Of a DNA stretch of 64,000 nucleotides, positions 26,563-33,821 are shown piece by piece. This stretch comes from JAGQRJ01 sp041402045 (GTDB taxonomy: Bacteria > Planctomycetota > J058): positions 1 through 64,000 of the forward strand of contig JAWKSZ010000029.1 in the NCBI GenBank assembly GCA_041402045.1. The letters are read 5' to 3'. The position numbers and the translations under genes were made by a program. Each line of letters begins with the position of its first letter. Position 1 is the first letter of the stretch. A model generated the notes under the pieces. The model did no database searches. It had not been told where the DNA came from and saw only the letters and a list, made by a program, of their open reading frames with translations.

Positions 26563-27213
26563 ATGCTCGTAGGCAAGGGATCGCTCACGTTTCGGCAATA
26601 CGAGATCGGCGGCAAGCGCAAGCGCGTGGACCCCGACTACGTGTGCGAGCGGCTGAGCACTTTCGCGTTCGCCGGGCTGGCGTCGGGTGAAGAGGGCGTG
26701 GCCCAGGGCTGGGTCGCCCCGGCCCACCTGTTCGACGGCGACTTCGACCGTCACCGCCTGTTCCACGGGCCGTACGTGACCTTCGCCCTGCGGATCGACA
26801 CCCGCAAGGTCCCGGCGTCGTTGATCAACGCCCACGCCGCGCTGGAGATCAACGCGGCCCTCGAGGCCGAGGGGCTCGACCGCCTCTCGAACCGCCGCAA
26901 GCGCGAGATCAAGGAGGAGATCCGCCTGCGCCTGGCCGAGGAGACCCCCCCGACGCAGAAGGCGTTCGGCGTGTTCTGGAACCTGGAGAAGCGCCGGGTC
27001 TACCTGCAGAACACCTCCAAGACCGTGAACGAGGCCTTCCGCGCGTTGTTCGAGCGCACCTTCGAGACCGAGATCAGCCCCCAGATCCCGGGGCTCCAGG
27101 CCGCCGGCTGGGCCCGGGCCGCGGGCCTGCTCGAGACCCTGCGCGAGGCGCGGCCCCTCGAGCTGCGCGCCGCCCCCGCGGGCAGCAGCGCCCCCAGCAT
27201 GGTCCGTTCCTAG
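26563..27213 (+). CDS. RdgC-like recombination-associated protein
   Basis: A 216-aa protein. The middle region (RIDTRKVPASLINAHAALEI, SNRRKREIKEEIRLRL, QKAFGVFWNLEKRRVYLQNTSKTVNEAFRALFERTF) follows the RdgC pattern of a conserved Lys/Arg-rich helix, then a strand pair and an LFxxTF helix. RdgC is a ring-shaped DNA-binding protein that limits RecA loading. This version is shorter than the ~300-aa proteobacterial proteins. ATG 26563 follows AAAGGA. It heads an operon with the next two genes. Assignment rests on pattern, not alignment. Confidence 0.65.
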   Translation: MLVGKGSLTFRQYEIGGKRKRVDPDYVCERLSTFAFAGLASGEEGVAQGWVAPAHLFDGDFDRHRLFHGPYVTFALRIDTRKVPASLINAHAALEINAALEAEGLDRLSNRRKREIKEEIRLRLAEETPPTQKAFGVFWNLEKRRVYLQNTSKTVNEAFRALFERTFETEISPQIPGLQAAGWARAAGLLETLREARPLELRAAPAGSSAPSMVRS

Positions 27214-27240
27214 TCCACCCCGAGCCGAGAGAGCTACCCC

Positions 27241-27798
27241 ATGACCGCTACCGACGTCGCCTTCGCTGTCGAGCGCAGCTTCCTGGCCCAAGAGTTCCTC
27301 ACCTGGCTGTGGTTCCGCTGCGAGGTGGAGGGCGGAGAGTTCGACCTCGACGGACGCCACGTCGCGATCGTGGTCGAGGACAGCCTCAGCCTCTCGGGCT
27401 GGGACGACGAGGGTCCCCGCACGAGCCTGCGCGGCGGGAACCCCACCCAGCGCGCCGAGGCCGCGGGCGCCCTCTCCCAGGGGCTGCTCCTGCACAAGGC
27501 CAAGCTGATCGCCGCCGACGGCAACCGCGAGTGGCAGTTCACCCTCGACACCGAGAGCCTGGACCTCCTGAGCGTGAAGGTCCCCGCCCTCGACGAGGAC
27601 GAAGACGTCGAGGACCCGCTGGCCGAGAAGCTCGGCGCCGGCGAGTGGCTGCGCGAGACCGTGGACGCGCTGTTCGAGCAGTTCCTCTCGCTGCGCCTGA
27701 GCGCCGACTGGCTGAAGATCGAGGTCCCCCGGCTCGAGCAGTGGGTGCGGATCAAGGTCGAGCGCGCCCACGCCTCCGCCGACCGCGAGCCCAACTGA
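27241..27798 (+). CDS. Conserved hypothetical protein next to RdgC-like gene
   Basis: A 185-aa protein with no family I can name with confidence. It begins with a FLAQEFLTWLWFRCE motif, has alternating strands (HVAIVVEDSLSLSG, WQFTLDTESLDLLSV), an acidic patch (DEDEDVED) and a C-terminal amphipathic segment (WLKIEVPRLEQWVRIKV). No signal or membrane segment is seen, so it is cytoplasmic. It sits 27 nt after the rdgC-like gene, and its stop codon overlaps the presumed start of the macro-domain gene, so it probably works with them. Confidence 0.75.
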   Translation: MTATDVAFAVERSFLAQEFLTWLWFRCEVEGGEFDLDGRHVAIVVEDSLSLSGWDDEGPRTSLRGGNPTQRAEAAGALSQGLLLHKAKLIAADGNREWQFTLDTESLDLLSVKVPALDEDEDVEDPLAEKLGAGEWLRETVDALFEQFLSLRLSADWLKIEVPRLEQWVRIKVERAHASADREPN

Positions 27799-28409
27799 GC
27801 AAGCCCACGCTCGAGCTCGCCCTCGTCGACCTGAAGCCCGCGCTCGTCACGTGCTGGCGCCGCGACTTCGCAGGCGTGGCCGGAGTCGAGGCGGTCGAGG
27901 GCTCGATCTTCGACGTCGCCTGCGACGCGCTCGTGAGCCCAGCCAACAGCTTCGGGTTCATGGACGGGGGCCTTGACCTCGCGATCTCTCAGCACTTCGG
28001 TTGGCACGTGCAGGAGCGCCTGCAGGCGAGGATTCGCGCGCGGCACCACGGGGAGCTGCTCGTCGGCCAGGCGGACGCTGTACCGACCGACGACCCCGCG
28101 ATTCCGCTCGTGATCGCTGCGCCGACCATGCGCGTGCCCATGCGGCTCGGAGCCAGCGCGAACCCCTACCTCGCCCTGCGCGCGGTCTTGCTCTGGGTGC
28201 GGCACGCGCACCTCGACGACGGGCGCCCTGCGCGCGAGGTGGTGCGGAAGGTCGCGGTGCCTGGGCTCGGGACCGGGGTCGGTGGGGTGCCCTCGGGGGT
28301 GTGTTCGCGGCAAATGCGCGCGGCCTACGACCAGGTCGTGGCGGGGACGCCCGGGTTCCCTCGCTCGTGGAACGAGGCCTGCGCCCGGCACGAGGGGCTG
28401 CTGCGCTGA
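27795..28409 (+). CDS. Macro domain (ADP-ribose-binding) protein
   Basis: About 204 aa. The macro-domain nucleotide loop is clear: LVSPANSFGFMDGGLDLAISQHFG, then VPGLGTGVGGVP for the phosphate-binding Gly loop. Such proteins bind or hydrolyse ADP-ribose derivatives. The conserved first strand (LELALVDLKPALVTCWRRDF) needs a start at or before 27801, but no ATG, GTG or TTG lies close. Candidates are CTG 27795, overlapping the previous stop as CTGA, or GTG 27741 inside the previous gene. It is the third gene of the rdgC-like operon, opposite prkA. Confidence 0.82.
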   Translation: MSKPTLELALVDLKPALVTCWRRDFAGVAGVEAVEGSIFDVACDALVSPANSFGFMDGGLDLAISQHFGWHVQERLQARIRARHHGELLVGQADAVPTDDPAIPLVIAAPTMRVPMRLGASANPYLALRAVLLWVRHAHLDDGRPAREVVRKVAVPGLGTGVGGVPSGVCSRQMRAAYDQVVAGTPGFPRSWNEACARHEGLLR

Positions 28410-28413
28410 GGCG

Positions 28414-28469
28414 TCCCCGTGCGGGAACGTTCTCGTGCGGGAACGCAAGGCCGTTCTCGTGTGGGAACG
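28414..28469. repeat. Short tandem hairpins after the macro-domain gene
   Basis: CGTTCTCGTGCGGGAACG (28428-28445) and CGTTCTCGTGTGGGAACG (28452-28469) each form a 7-bp stem with one T-G pair, preceded by a half unit at 28414-28429. They lie between convergent genes and may serve as bidirectional terminators. Confidence 0.6.
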
Positions 28470-28503
28470 CAGGCGCGGGCGGCCGGGGGCGCGGCTTCCG
28501 CCC

Positions 28504-29349
28504 TCAGGGGTCGAGGAGGGTCAGCCGGCCCATGCGATCCTCGATCACGAGCGGGGGGGCTTCGGTCGTGGCGAAGTAGACCAGCACCGGCTCCCGCTCG
28601 CGGGAGGCAAAGAGCCAGCTCGCCGGGAGGGTCCCCTCCACGGGGATCCGCTCGAGGCCTCGTTGAGGGGTGTCCTCGCCCAGGCGGTAGAGGGCGGCGC
28701 AGGCCGCGGAGTTCGGTGAGCCCGGCTCCTGCCAGATCCGCAGCGTCCGCGGGACGGGGTCTGCGCGGTGGAGGAGCTGGTTGAGCCGCAGCCAGGTGCG
28801 GGTGTTTCGCCACAGGCGGCGCAAGGCGAACGCGCCCCAGCACACGCACCACGGGCCAACGAACCCGCACAGGCCGGCGAGGAGGCCTGCCAGCGGGACG
28901 TCGCGGTGTGCCCCCTGGGCCAGGAGGAAGATCGTGGTCCCGATCATGAGGCTCCCCAGGCCGAGGCCCAGGCTCGTGATCAAGAGCGCGCCGAGCCAGG
29001 CGGAGGTCAGGTTCAGCAGGATCGAGGCGCGGGCGAGCAGGCCATGACGCTGACCGGGGTCGTTGCGGCGGCGGGCGGCCCAGGCGAGGTGCTCCTGCAC
29101 CGGGGCGCGAGGGACCGCGGGGGCAGTCACGAGGCGCGCGCGCTCGAGGTCCGAGGGCGGGCGTTCGGGGTCCGGCGGCGCGGGGGGACGGCAGCCCGGC
29201 GTCGGACAGCCGCCGTGCTCGGCGAGGCACTCCCGGTGCAGCGAGGTCCCGCAGCCGACGCAGGTGATCGGAAGGAAGTCGAGGGCGGAGTGGCAGTAGA
29301 CGCAGCGGCCCGGCGGTTTGCGGCTGCCGACGATCCGGACCTCGGCCAT
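28504..29349 (-). CDS. Membrane protein with N-terminal RING-like zinc finger
   Basis: A 281-aa protein. Residues 16-53 place eight metal ligands as C16-x2-C19-x10-C30-x2-C33-x4-H38-x2-C41-x6-C48-x4-C53, a prokaryotic RING-like arrangement (CVGCGTSLHRECLAEHGGC). Two or three hydrophobic segments follow (about 105-160), then a C-terminal strand-rich domain. Bacterial RING-like domains occur in ubiquitin-like and kinase-linked settings, but no conjugation enzyme is encoded here. It is the last gene of an operon with mnmA and a PH-like gene. Confidence 0.72.
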   Translation of the reverse strand: MAEVRIVGSRKPPGRCVYCHSALDFLPITCVGCGTSLHRECLAEHGGCPTPGCRPPAPPDPERPPSDLERARLVTAPAVPRAPVQEHLAWAARRRNDPGQRHGLLARASILLNLTSAWLGALLITSLGLGLGSLMIGTTIFLLAQGAHRDVPLAGLLAGLCGFVGPWCVCWGAFALRRLWRNTRTWLRLNQLLHRADPVPRTLRIWQEPGSPNSAACAALYRLGEDTPQRGLERIPVEGTLPASWLFASREREPVLVYFATTEAPPLVIEDRMGRLTLLDP

Positions 29350-29352
29350 GGC

Positions 29353-30042
29353 TCAGTCGCGGGTCTCGTCGTCGGTGGGCGCGGGGTAGGGCGTCGAGGC
29401 CGCGGCCTGGAGCTTCTTGACGATCGCGAGGGGGAAGGTGACCCGCTCCATGCGCTGGATCGTGTTCCCCAGGCCGAAGGTCTGGCCGTCGCCGGTGGTG
29501 AGCTGGACGTCCTTGACGCGGAACACGAGGGTCCCGATCGGGGCGCCGAAGGGGTCCTTGTGCACCCGGGGCAGGCCGTCGAAGGCGAAGTTCACCACGT
29601 AGCGGCCGGGGATCCCGCGGGCGGCGCGGCCGCGAACGACGAGGTAGCGCGTCCCCCAGTGGTGCTGCGCCTGCCAGAGCACGGTGCCCCCGATCACCCC
29701 CACCCCGGCGGCGGGGAGCCAGATCGCGGCGCCGTGGCCGCCCTCGATCAGGGAGGTGGCCAGGGCGTGCAGGGTGAGGCCCAGGAGCAGGGTCAGGCCG
29801 CGGCCGGCGAGCACGCTGCGGCCGAGGGTGTGGGTCATGCCCCACAGGCCGGCCACGAGCAGGGCGTGGCGCAGGGCCGCTTGGGGCGGGCCCTCGCCCA
29901 GGGCGAGCAGGAGCGCGCCGTAGGTCAGGAGCACCGCGATCGCGGTGAGTCCGCCGGCGCGGTAGTCGCCCGAGCTGGGGCCCACGAACGGGCGCCCTTC
30001 CCAGAGGACTTCGCCTTGCGGCCAGCCGGCGGGGCTGCTCAT
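29353..30042 (-). CDS. Membrane protein with bacterial PH-like domain
   Basis: A 229-aa protein with three or four hydrophobic helices in residues 28-130, then a strand-rich region (TRYLVVRGRAARGIPGRY, GTLVFRVKDVQLTTGDGQTF, GNTIQRMERVTFPLAIVKKL) that resembles the bacterial PH (bPH) fold found after membrane helices. Function is unknown. ATG 30042 overlaps the mnmA stop and the next gene starts 3 nt after its stop, so the three are co-translated. Confidence 0.65.
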   Translation of the reverse strand: MSSPAGWPQGEVLWEGRPFVGPSSGDYRAGGLTAIAVLLTYGALLLALGEGPPQAALRHALLVAGLWGMTHTLGRSVLAGRGLTLLLGLTLHALATSLIEGGHGAAIWLPAAGVGVIGGTVLWQAQHHWGTRYLVVRGRAARGIPGRYVVNFAFDGLPRVHKDPFGAPIGTLVFRVKDVQLTTGDGQTFGLGNTIQRMERVTFPLAIVKKLQAAASTPYPAPTDDETRD

Positions 30043-31136
30043 GAGGTGCCTTCCACGCGATCGATCCAGGCGCTCGCCAGGACGTAGCGGTCGGCGGGAT
30101 CGTAAACCACGATGGCCTGGCCGGAAACGACGGCCTCCACCGGGGCCTCGAAGCGGAACGCGAGGCGCCCGTCGGGGCGGGCCTCCAGGGTGCCGGGGTG
30201 CGTCTGGCCGTGGGCGCGGATCTGCGCGCGGCCGGGGCAGGACTCCCCGGGGGTCAGCGCGAGGGCGAGCCAGGTCGCGTCCTCGGCCTCGAGGGCCACA
30301 CAGCCGAGGTCCTGCTTGGGGCCGACGACGACCAGCCGCCGGGCCGGGTCGGTGCGCTGCACGTAGAGCGGGTGGGTGGCCGCGACCCCGATCCCCTTGC
30401 GTTGGCCGACGGTGAAGCCGGCGGTGCCCGCGTGGCGGCCGAGCTCCTGGCCCGCGGCGTCCACGATCGGCCCCGGCTGCAGCGCGGGGGCGTCGGGGGA
30501 CAGGCGCTGGCGGAGGAAGTCGCGGTAGTCGCCCTGGACGAAGCAGATCTCCTGGGAGTCGGCCTTGCCCGCGACGCGGTAGAGCCCGCGGCGGGCGGCC
30601 TCGTCGCGCACCTGCTCCTTGCTCAGCTCGCCGAGGGGCAGCTCGAGGGCCGCGAGCTGGGTCTGCTCGAGGACCGCGAGCACGTAGGACTGATCCTTGT
30701 GGCGGTCCACCGGACGGGCGAGGGTCCAGCGCTCGCCCCGCCGCTCGACCCGGGCGTAGTGCCCGCTGGCGATCCGGGTCGCGCCGACGTCGCGGGCGAA
30801 GCGCAGCACGTGGCCGAACTTCAGCCAGCGGTTGCAGAGCACGCAGGGGTTCGGCGTGCGCCCGCGGGCGTAGTCCTGGGCGAAGCGGTCCATGATCCGC
30901 CCGAACTCGTCCTCCATGTTCAGCGCGTAGAAGGGGATCCCGAGCTGGTCGGCGACCCGGCGCGCGTCGACGGCGTCCTCGACGCTGCAGCAGCCCTGCT
31001 GCTCGCCCTGGGCGTGCTCCGACGCGCCCGAGCGCATGAACACACCGACCACCTCGTGCCCCGCGTCCACGAGGCGTGCCGCGGCGACGCTGGAGTCGAC
31101 CCCTCCGGACATGCAGGCCACGACGCGCTCACCCAT
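30039..31136 (-). CDS. mnmA: tRNA-specific 2-thiouridylase MnmA
   Basis: A 365-aa enzyme that thiolates U34 of tRNA(Lys, Glu, Gln). The PP-loop SGGVDSS (10-16) adenylates the base. NPCVLCN supplies catalytic Cys98 (and Cys101), and SQEICFV supplies the second catalytic Cys near 200. GRHAGTAGFTVGQRKGIGV is a family hallmark. Length is standard. ATG 31136 has no Shine-Dalgarno but has TACCCT 6 nt upstream, pointing to a leaderless transcript. Two membrane-protein genes of unknown role follow with overlapping starts. Confidence 0.96.
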   Translation of the reverse strand: MGERVVACMSGGVDSSVAAARLVDAGHEVVGVFMRSGASEHAQGEQQGCCSVEDAVDARRVADQLGIPFYALNMEDEFGRIMDRFAQDYARGRTPNPCVLCNRWLKFGHVLRFARDVGATRIASGHYARVERRGERWTLARPVDRHKDQSYVLAVLEQTQLAALELPLGELSKEQVRDEAARRGLYRVAGKADSQEICFVQGDYRDFLRQRLSPDAPALQPGPIVDAAGQELGRHAGTAGFTVGQRKGIGVAATHPLYVQRTDPARRLVVVGPKQDLGCVALEAEDATWLALALTPGESCPGRAQIRAHGQTHPGTLEARPDGRLAFRFEAPVEAVVSGQAIVVYDPADRYVLASAWIDRVEGTS

Positions 31137-31142
31137 GCTGCG

Positions 31143-31148
31143 AGGGTA
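31143..31148 (-). promoter_or_regulatory. Putative -10 of leaderless mnmA promoter
   Basis: TACCCT on the minus strand ends exactly 6 nt before ATG 31136. No clear -35 box. Confidence 0.45.
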
Positions 31149-31170
31149 GCACCGGCGCGCGGGACCGGGA

Positions 31171-33762
31171 TCAGTCGGTTCGGCGCTCGAGGTCGCCCGC
31201 CAGGGTGCGGCAGGACTGGAGCAGGTCCACGGGGCCGTCGCTGCCGGCGATCGCCTCGTCCAGGTAGCGCCGCACCACCTCCAGGGGGTAGGGGCAGCGC
31301 GCGGGCTCGGCGCGACAGAGCGCGCCGGCGGCGTAGGCCAGCTTGAGCTTGTCGGACGGCCCGCGGAAGCCGCGGGGGAACTCGTCGGTCGGGAGCGTGG
31401 CCGCGACGAGCCTCCAGCCCGCGGGGAAGACCTCGGCCTCCCGGGTGAGGTCGAAGGCCAGGAGCGCGATCGCGGTCGGGTCGTCGCCAGCCTCCCTCAG
31501 CGCCAGAGTTCGGACGGCGAGGCGGTGGTAGCCCTGGATCTCGGGGACCGCGGGGCGGGTGCCCAGGTGCGCCACGTCCGACCACGCGTGCTGGGTCCCC
31601 GCCCGGAGCAGGCACGCCAGCGCGCAGCGGGCGAGGGCTTCGCGCTGGCTGTCGTGGATCATCGCGCTCGCCAGGTCGCCCCTGGCCGGGGAGCCGAGGT
31701 TCGTGAGTCGTTGGCTGAACTCCTGGCCTATGCAGTGCAGGAACCCCGACGACCCCTCTGGCGCGACCATGGCCGCCTTGGCCCACACGGGGTCCCTGCG
31801 CAGCGCGTCCCACGCCGCCTCGGACAGCACCTCCTTGCCCTCGAGCAGCGCGGCGCCTACCTGCTGCCGCAGCTCCGCGCGCTGCAGGACGAGGAACGTC
31901 TGCACGTCGCTCGGAGGACGCCCCCACTCCAGCCGCAGGGCGGCCTCGCACAGGGCCAGGCGCACGACGGGGGGGATCGCGTCGGCGTCCGCGCCGAGCT
32001 CCCTCCACAGCCGCACGCTCTTGTCCACGTGATCCGACGACGCCTCGGCGATCCCCGCGCAGTAGAGCCGCAGCGCCTGCTTGCGGTCCCGGGGGAGGGA
32101 CCCCTCCCCGGCCTCGTAGCGGTTGCCCAGGACGTAGGCGCAGGGGATGTCGCCGCGGGCGTGGCCCTCGCGGAGCAGGGCCGCCGCCAGGCGGTCGAGG
32201 TCGTAGGGCTGCGGGAGGCCCAGGTCGCGCAGCGGGTTCGAGCCCTGCACGAACTCGGCGAACTCCCTCCAGGCGCTGGGCTCGGCCTCGGCCAGGCGCA
32301 GGTAGGCCTGGGCCACGTCCAGCCAGCTCGTCGCTCCTCGCTCGAAGGAGCGCTTCTTGGCGCTCACGCCGCTGCGCAGGGACTTCGTCGCGATCGACCC
32401 TCCCTTGACCGTCTCCAGGCCCAGGGTCTCGAAGTCGGTCTCCGTCTGCGGCTCGTGCGCCCGCAGGAGCTCCAGGAGCGTGGGCAGGTCCAGCTCCTGC
32501 TCGCCCGAGTCCACGACCGCGGCGGTCGGCTCCGGGGTGTCCGCGACGGGCGCCGGGACCTGCGGCGGGGGAGCGGCGCGGGCGAAGACCCACGCCACCA
32601 GGAGCAGGGTCAGCCCACCGGCCAGACCCAGGCCGGCGAGCGCCCCGCGCCGCGCGGCGCGGGGCGCGGGGGCGGCGCCGAGCAGCGCCGCGCGCAGGGC
32701 GCGGGCGCTGGGGAAGCGGTCGTCCTGGCGCTTGGCCAGGGCCTTTAGGCAGATCCGCTCCAGGTCCTTGTCGACGTCGGGCACGAGGCTCGAGGGCGCG
32801 GGGGGCGCCTGGGTCATGACCTGCTGCAGCACGGTGATCGGGGTTCGGCCCTGGAACGGCGCGCGGCCGGTGAGCACGTGGTAGAGCACCGCGCCGAGGC
32901 CGTAGACGTCGGTGCGCTCGTCGACGGGCTCGCCGATCGCCTGCTCGGGCGCCATGTAGGCCGGGGTGCCCAGGATCTCGCCCGTGACCGAGAGCGAGGT
33001 CCGGGCCGCGCCGCGCACGAGGCCGAAGTCGCTGAGCAGGGGGCGGCCGTCGTCGGCGAACAGCACGTTCTGGGGCTTGAGGTCGCGGTGCATGAGCCCC
33101 AGGGCGTGGACGTGCGCCAGGCCCGCGGCCAGGTCGGCGAGCAAGCGGCGCGCGTCGGCGGGCGGGAGCGGGCCGGCCTTGAGCCGCTGGTGCAGGTCCT
33201 CGGGTTGGGCGAGGTCCATGACCAGGAACACGCGCTGGTCGTGCTGGCCGACGTCGTGGATCCGGATCACGTTGGGGTGGCCGTCGAGCCGCGCGAGGGC
33301 CTGGGCCTCGCGCAGGAAGCGCGCGCGCTCCATGGGCTCGGCGAAGGGGAGCAGGGTCTTGAGCGCGCGCGGCGCTCCGGTCGGCAGGTGGGTCACCCGC
33401 CACACCTCGCCCGCGCCGCCGCGGCCGAGGCGCGCCTCGAGGCGGTAGGCGCCGACGACCGAGCCCTGAGTCCAGGCGAGGGGCCCCCGGGTCAGCGCCT
33501 GGGCGTGGGCGAGGGGCACGCTGTCGTAGCCCGAGGGCGCGACGGCGCCGAAGCCCGAGGGCGCCACCGCGCCGAAGCCCGAGGGGGCGACGGAGCCCAC
33601 CGCCGAGGAGCTCCCCGACGGCGGGGGAGGGGGCGCGCTGCCCGGCGGCGCGCGCCGCGTCTCCGCGAGGTAGAGCTCGGCCTGCTCGGGCGTCAGTTGG
33701 CCGGACTGGACCAGGGAGTGGACCAGGCGCGCGGGGTCGGAGCTCGGCTCGGAGGAGGACAC
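31171..33762 (-). CDS. Ser/Thr protein kinase with membrane span and Sel1-like C-terminal region
   Basis: An 863-aa eukaryote-like kinase. A Pro/Ser N-terminus holds a repeated SGFGAVAP. The kinase domain has LGRGGAGEV (Gly loop), RALKTLL (Lys), HRDLKPQN, SDFGLVRG, MAPEQ and DVYGLGAVLYHVLTG, all catalytic residues present. A single membrane span (LAGLGLAGGLTLLLVAWVFA) is followed by ~500 residues of helical repeat-like sequence with a Sel1-type unit (AYVLGNRYEAGEGSLPRDRKQALRLYCAG). GTG 33762 is chosen; TACCAT lies 8 nt upstream. It is a paralogue of the kinase 59 nt upstream. Confidence 0.9.
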   Translation of the reverse strand: MSSSEPSSDPARLVHSLVQSGQLTPEQAELYLAETRRAPPGSAPPPPPSGSSSAVGSVAPSGFGAVAPSGFGAVAPSGYDSVPLAHAQALTRGPLAWTQGSVVGAYRLEARLGRGGAGEVWRVTHLPTGAPRALKTLLPFAEPMERARFLREAQALARLDGHPNVIRIHDVGQHDQRVFLVMDLAQPEDLHQRLKAGPLPPADARRLLADLAAGLAHVHALGLMHRDLKPQNVLFADDGRPLLSDFGLVRGAARTSLSVTGEILGTPAYMAPEQAIGEPVDERTDVYGLGAVLYHVLTGRAPFQGRTPITVLQQVMTQAPPAPSSLVPDVDKDLERICLKALAKRQDDRFPSARALRAALLGAAPAPRAARRGALAGLGLAGGLTLLLVAWVFARAAPPPQVPAPVADTPEPTAAVVDSGEQELDLPTLLELLRAHEPQTETDFETLGLETVKGGSIATKSLRSGVSAKKRSFERGATSWLDVAQAYLRLAEAEPSAWREFAEFVQGSNPLRDLGLPQPYDLDRLAAALLREGHARGDIPCAYVLGNRYEAGEGSLPRDRKQALRLYCAGIAEASSDHVDKSVRLWRELGADADAIPPVVRLALCEAALRLEWGRPPSDVQTFLVLQRAELRQQVGAALLEGKEVLSEAAWDALRRDPVWAKAAMVAPEGSSGFLHCIGQEFSQRLTNLGSPARGDLASAMIHDSQREALARCALACLLRAGTQHAWSDVAHLGTRPAVPEIQGYHRLAVRTLALREAGDDPTAIALLAFDLTREAEVFPAGWRLVAATLPTDEFPRGFRGPSDKLKLAYAAGALCRAEPARCPYPLEVVRRYLDEAIAGSDGPVDLLQSCRTLAGDLERRTD

Positions 33763-33770
33763 GTGCCCCG

Positions 33771-33776
33771 ATGGTA
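33771..33776 (-). promoter_or_regulatory. Putative -10 upstream of kinase at 33762
   Basis: TACCAT on the minus strand ends 8 nt before GTG 33762. The gap to the upstream kinase is only 59 nt, so it may be a second, internal promoter. Confidence 0.35.
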
Positions 33777-33821
33777 GCGAACCGCACCCCTGCGGCGCGA
33801 CGGGCCGCGAACCAGGCGTGC

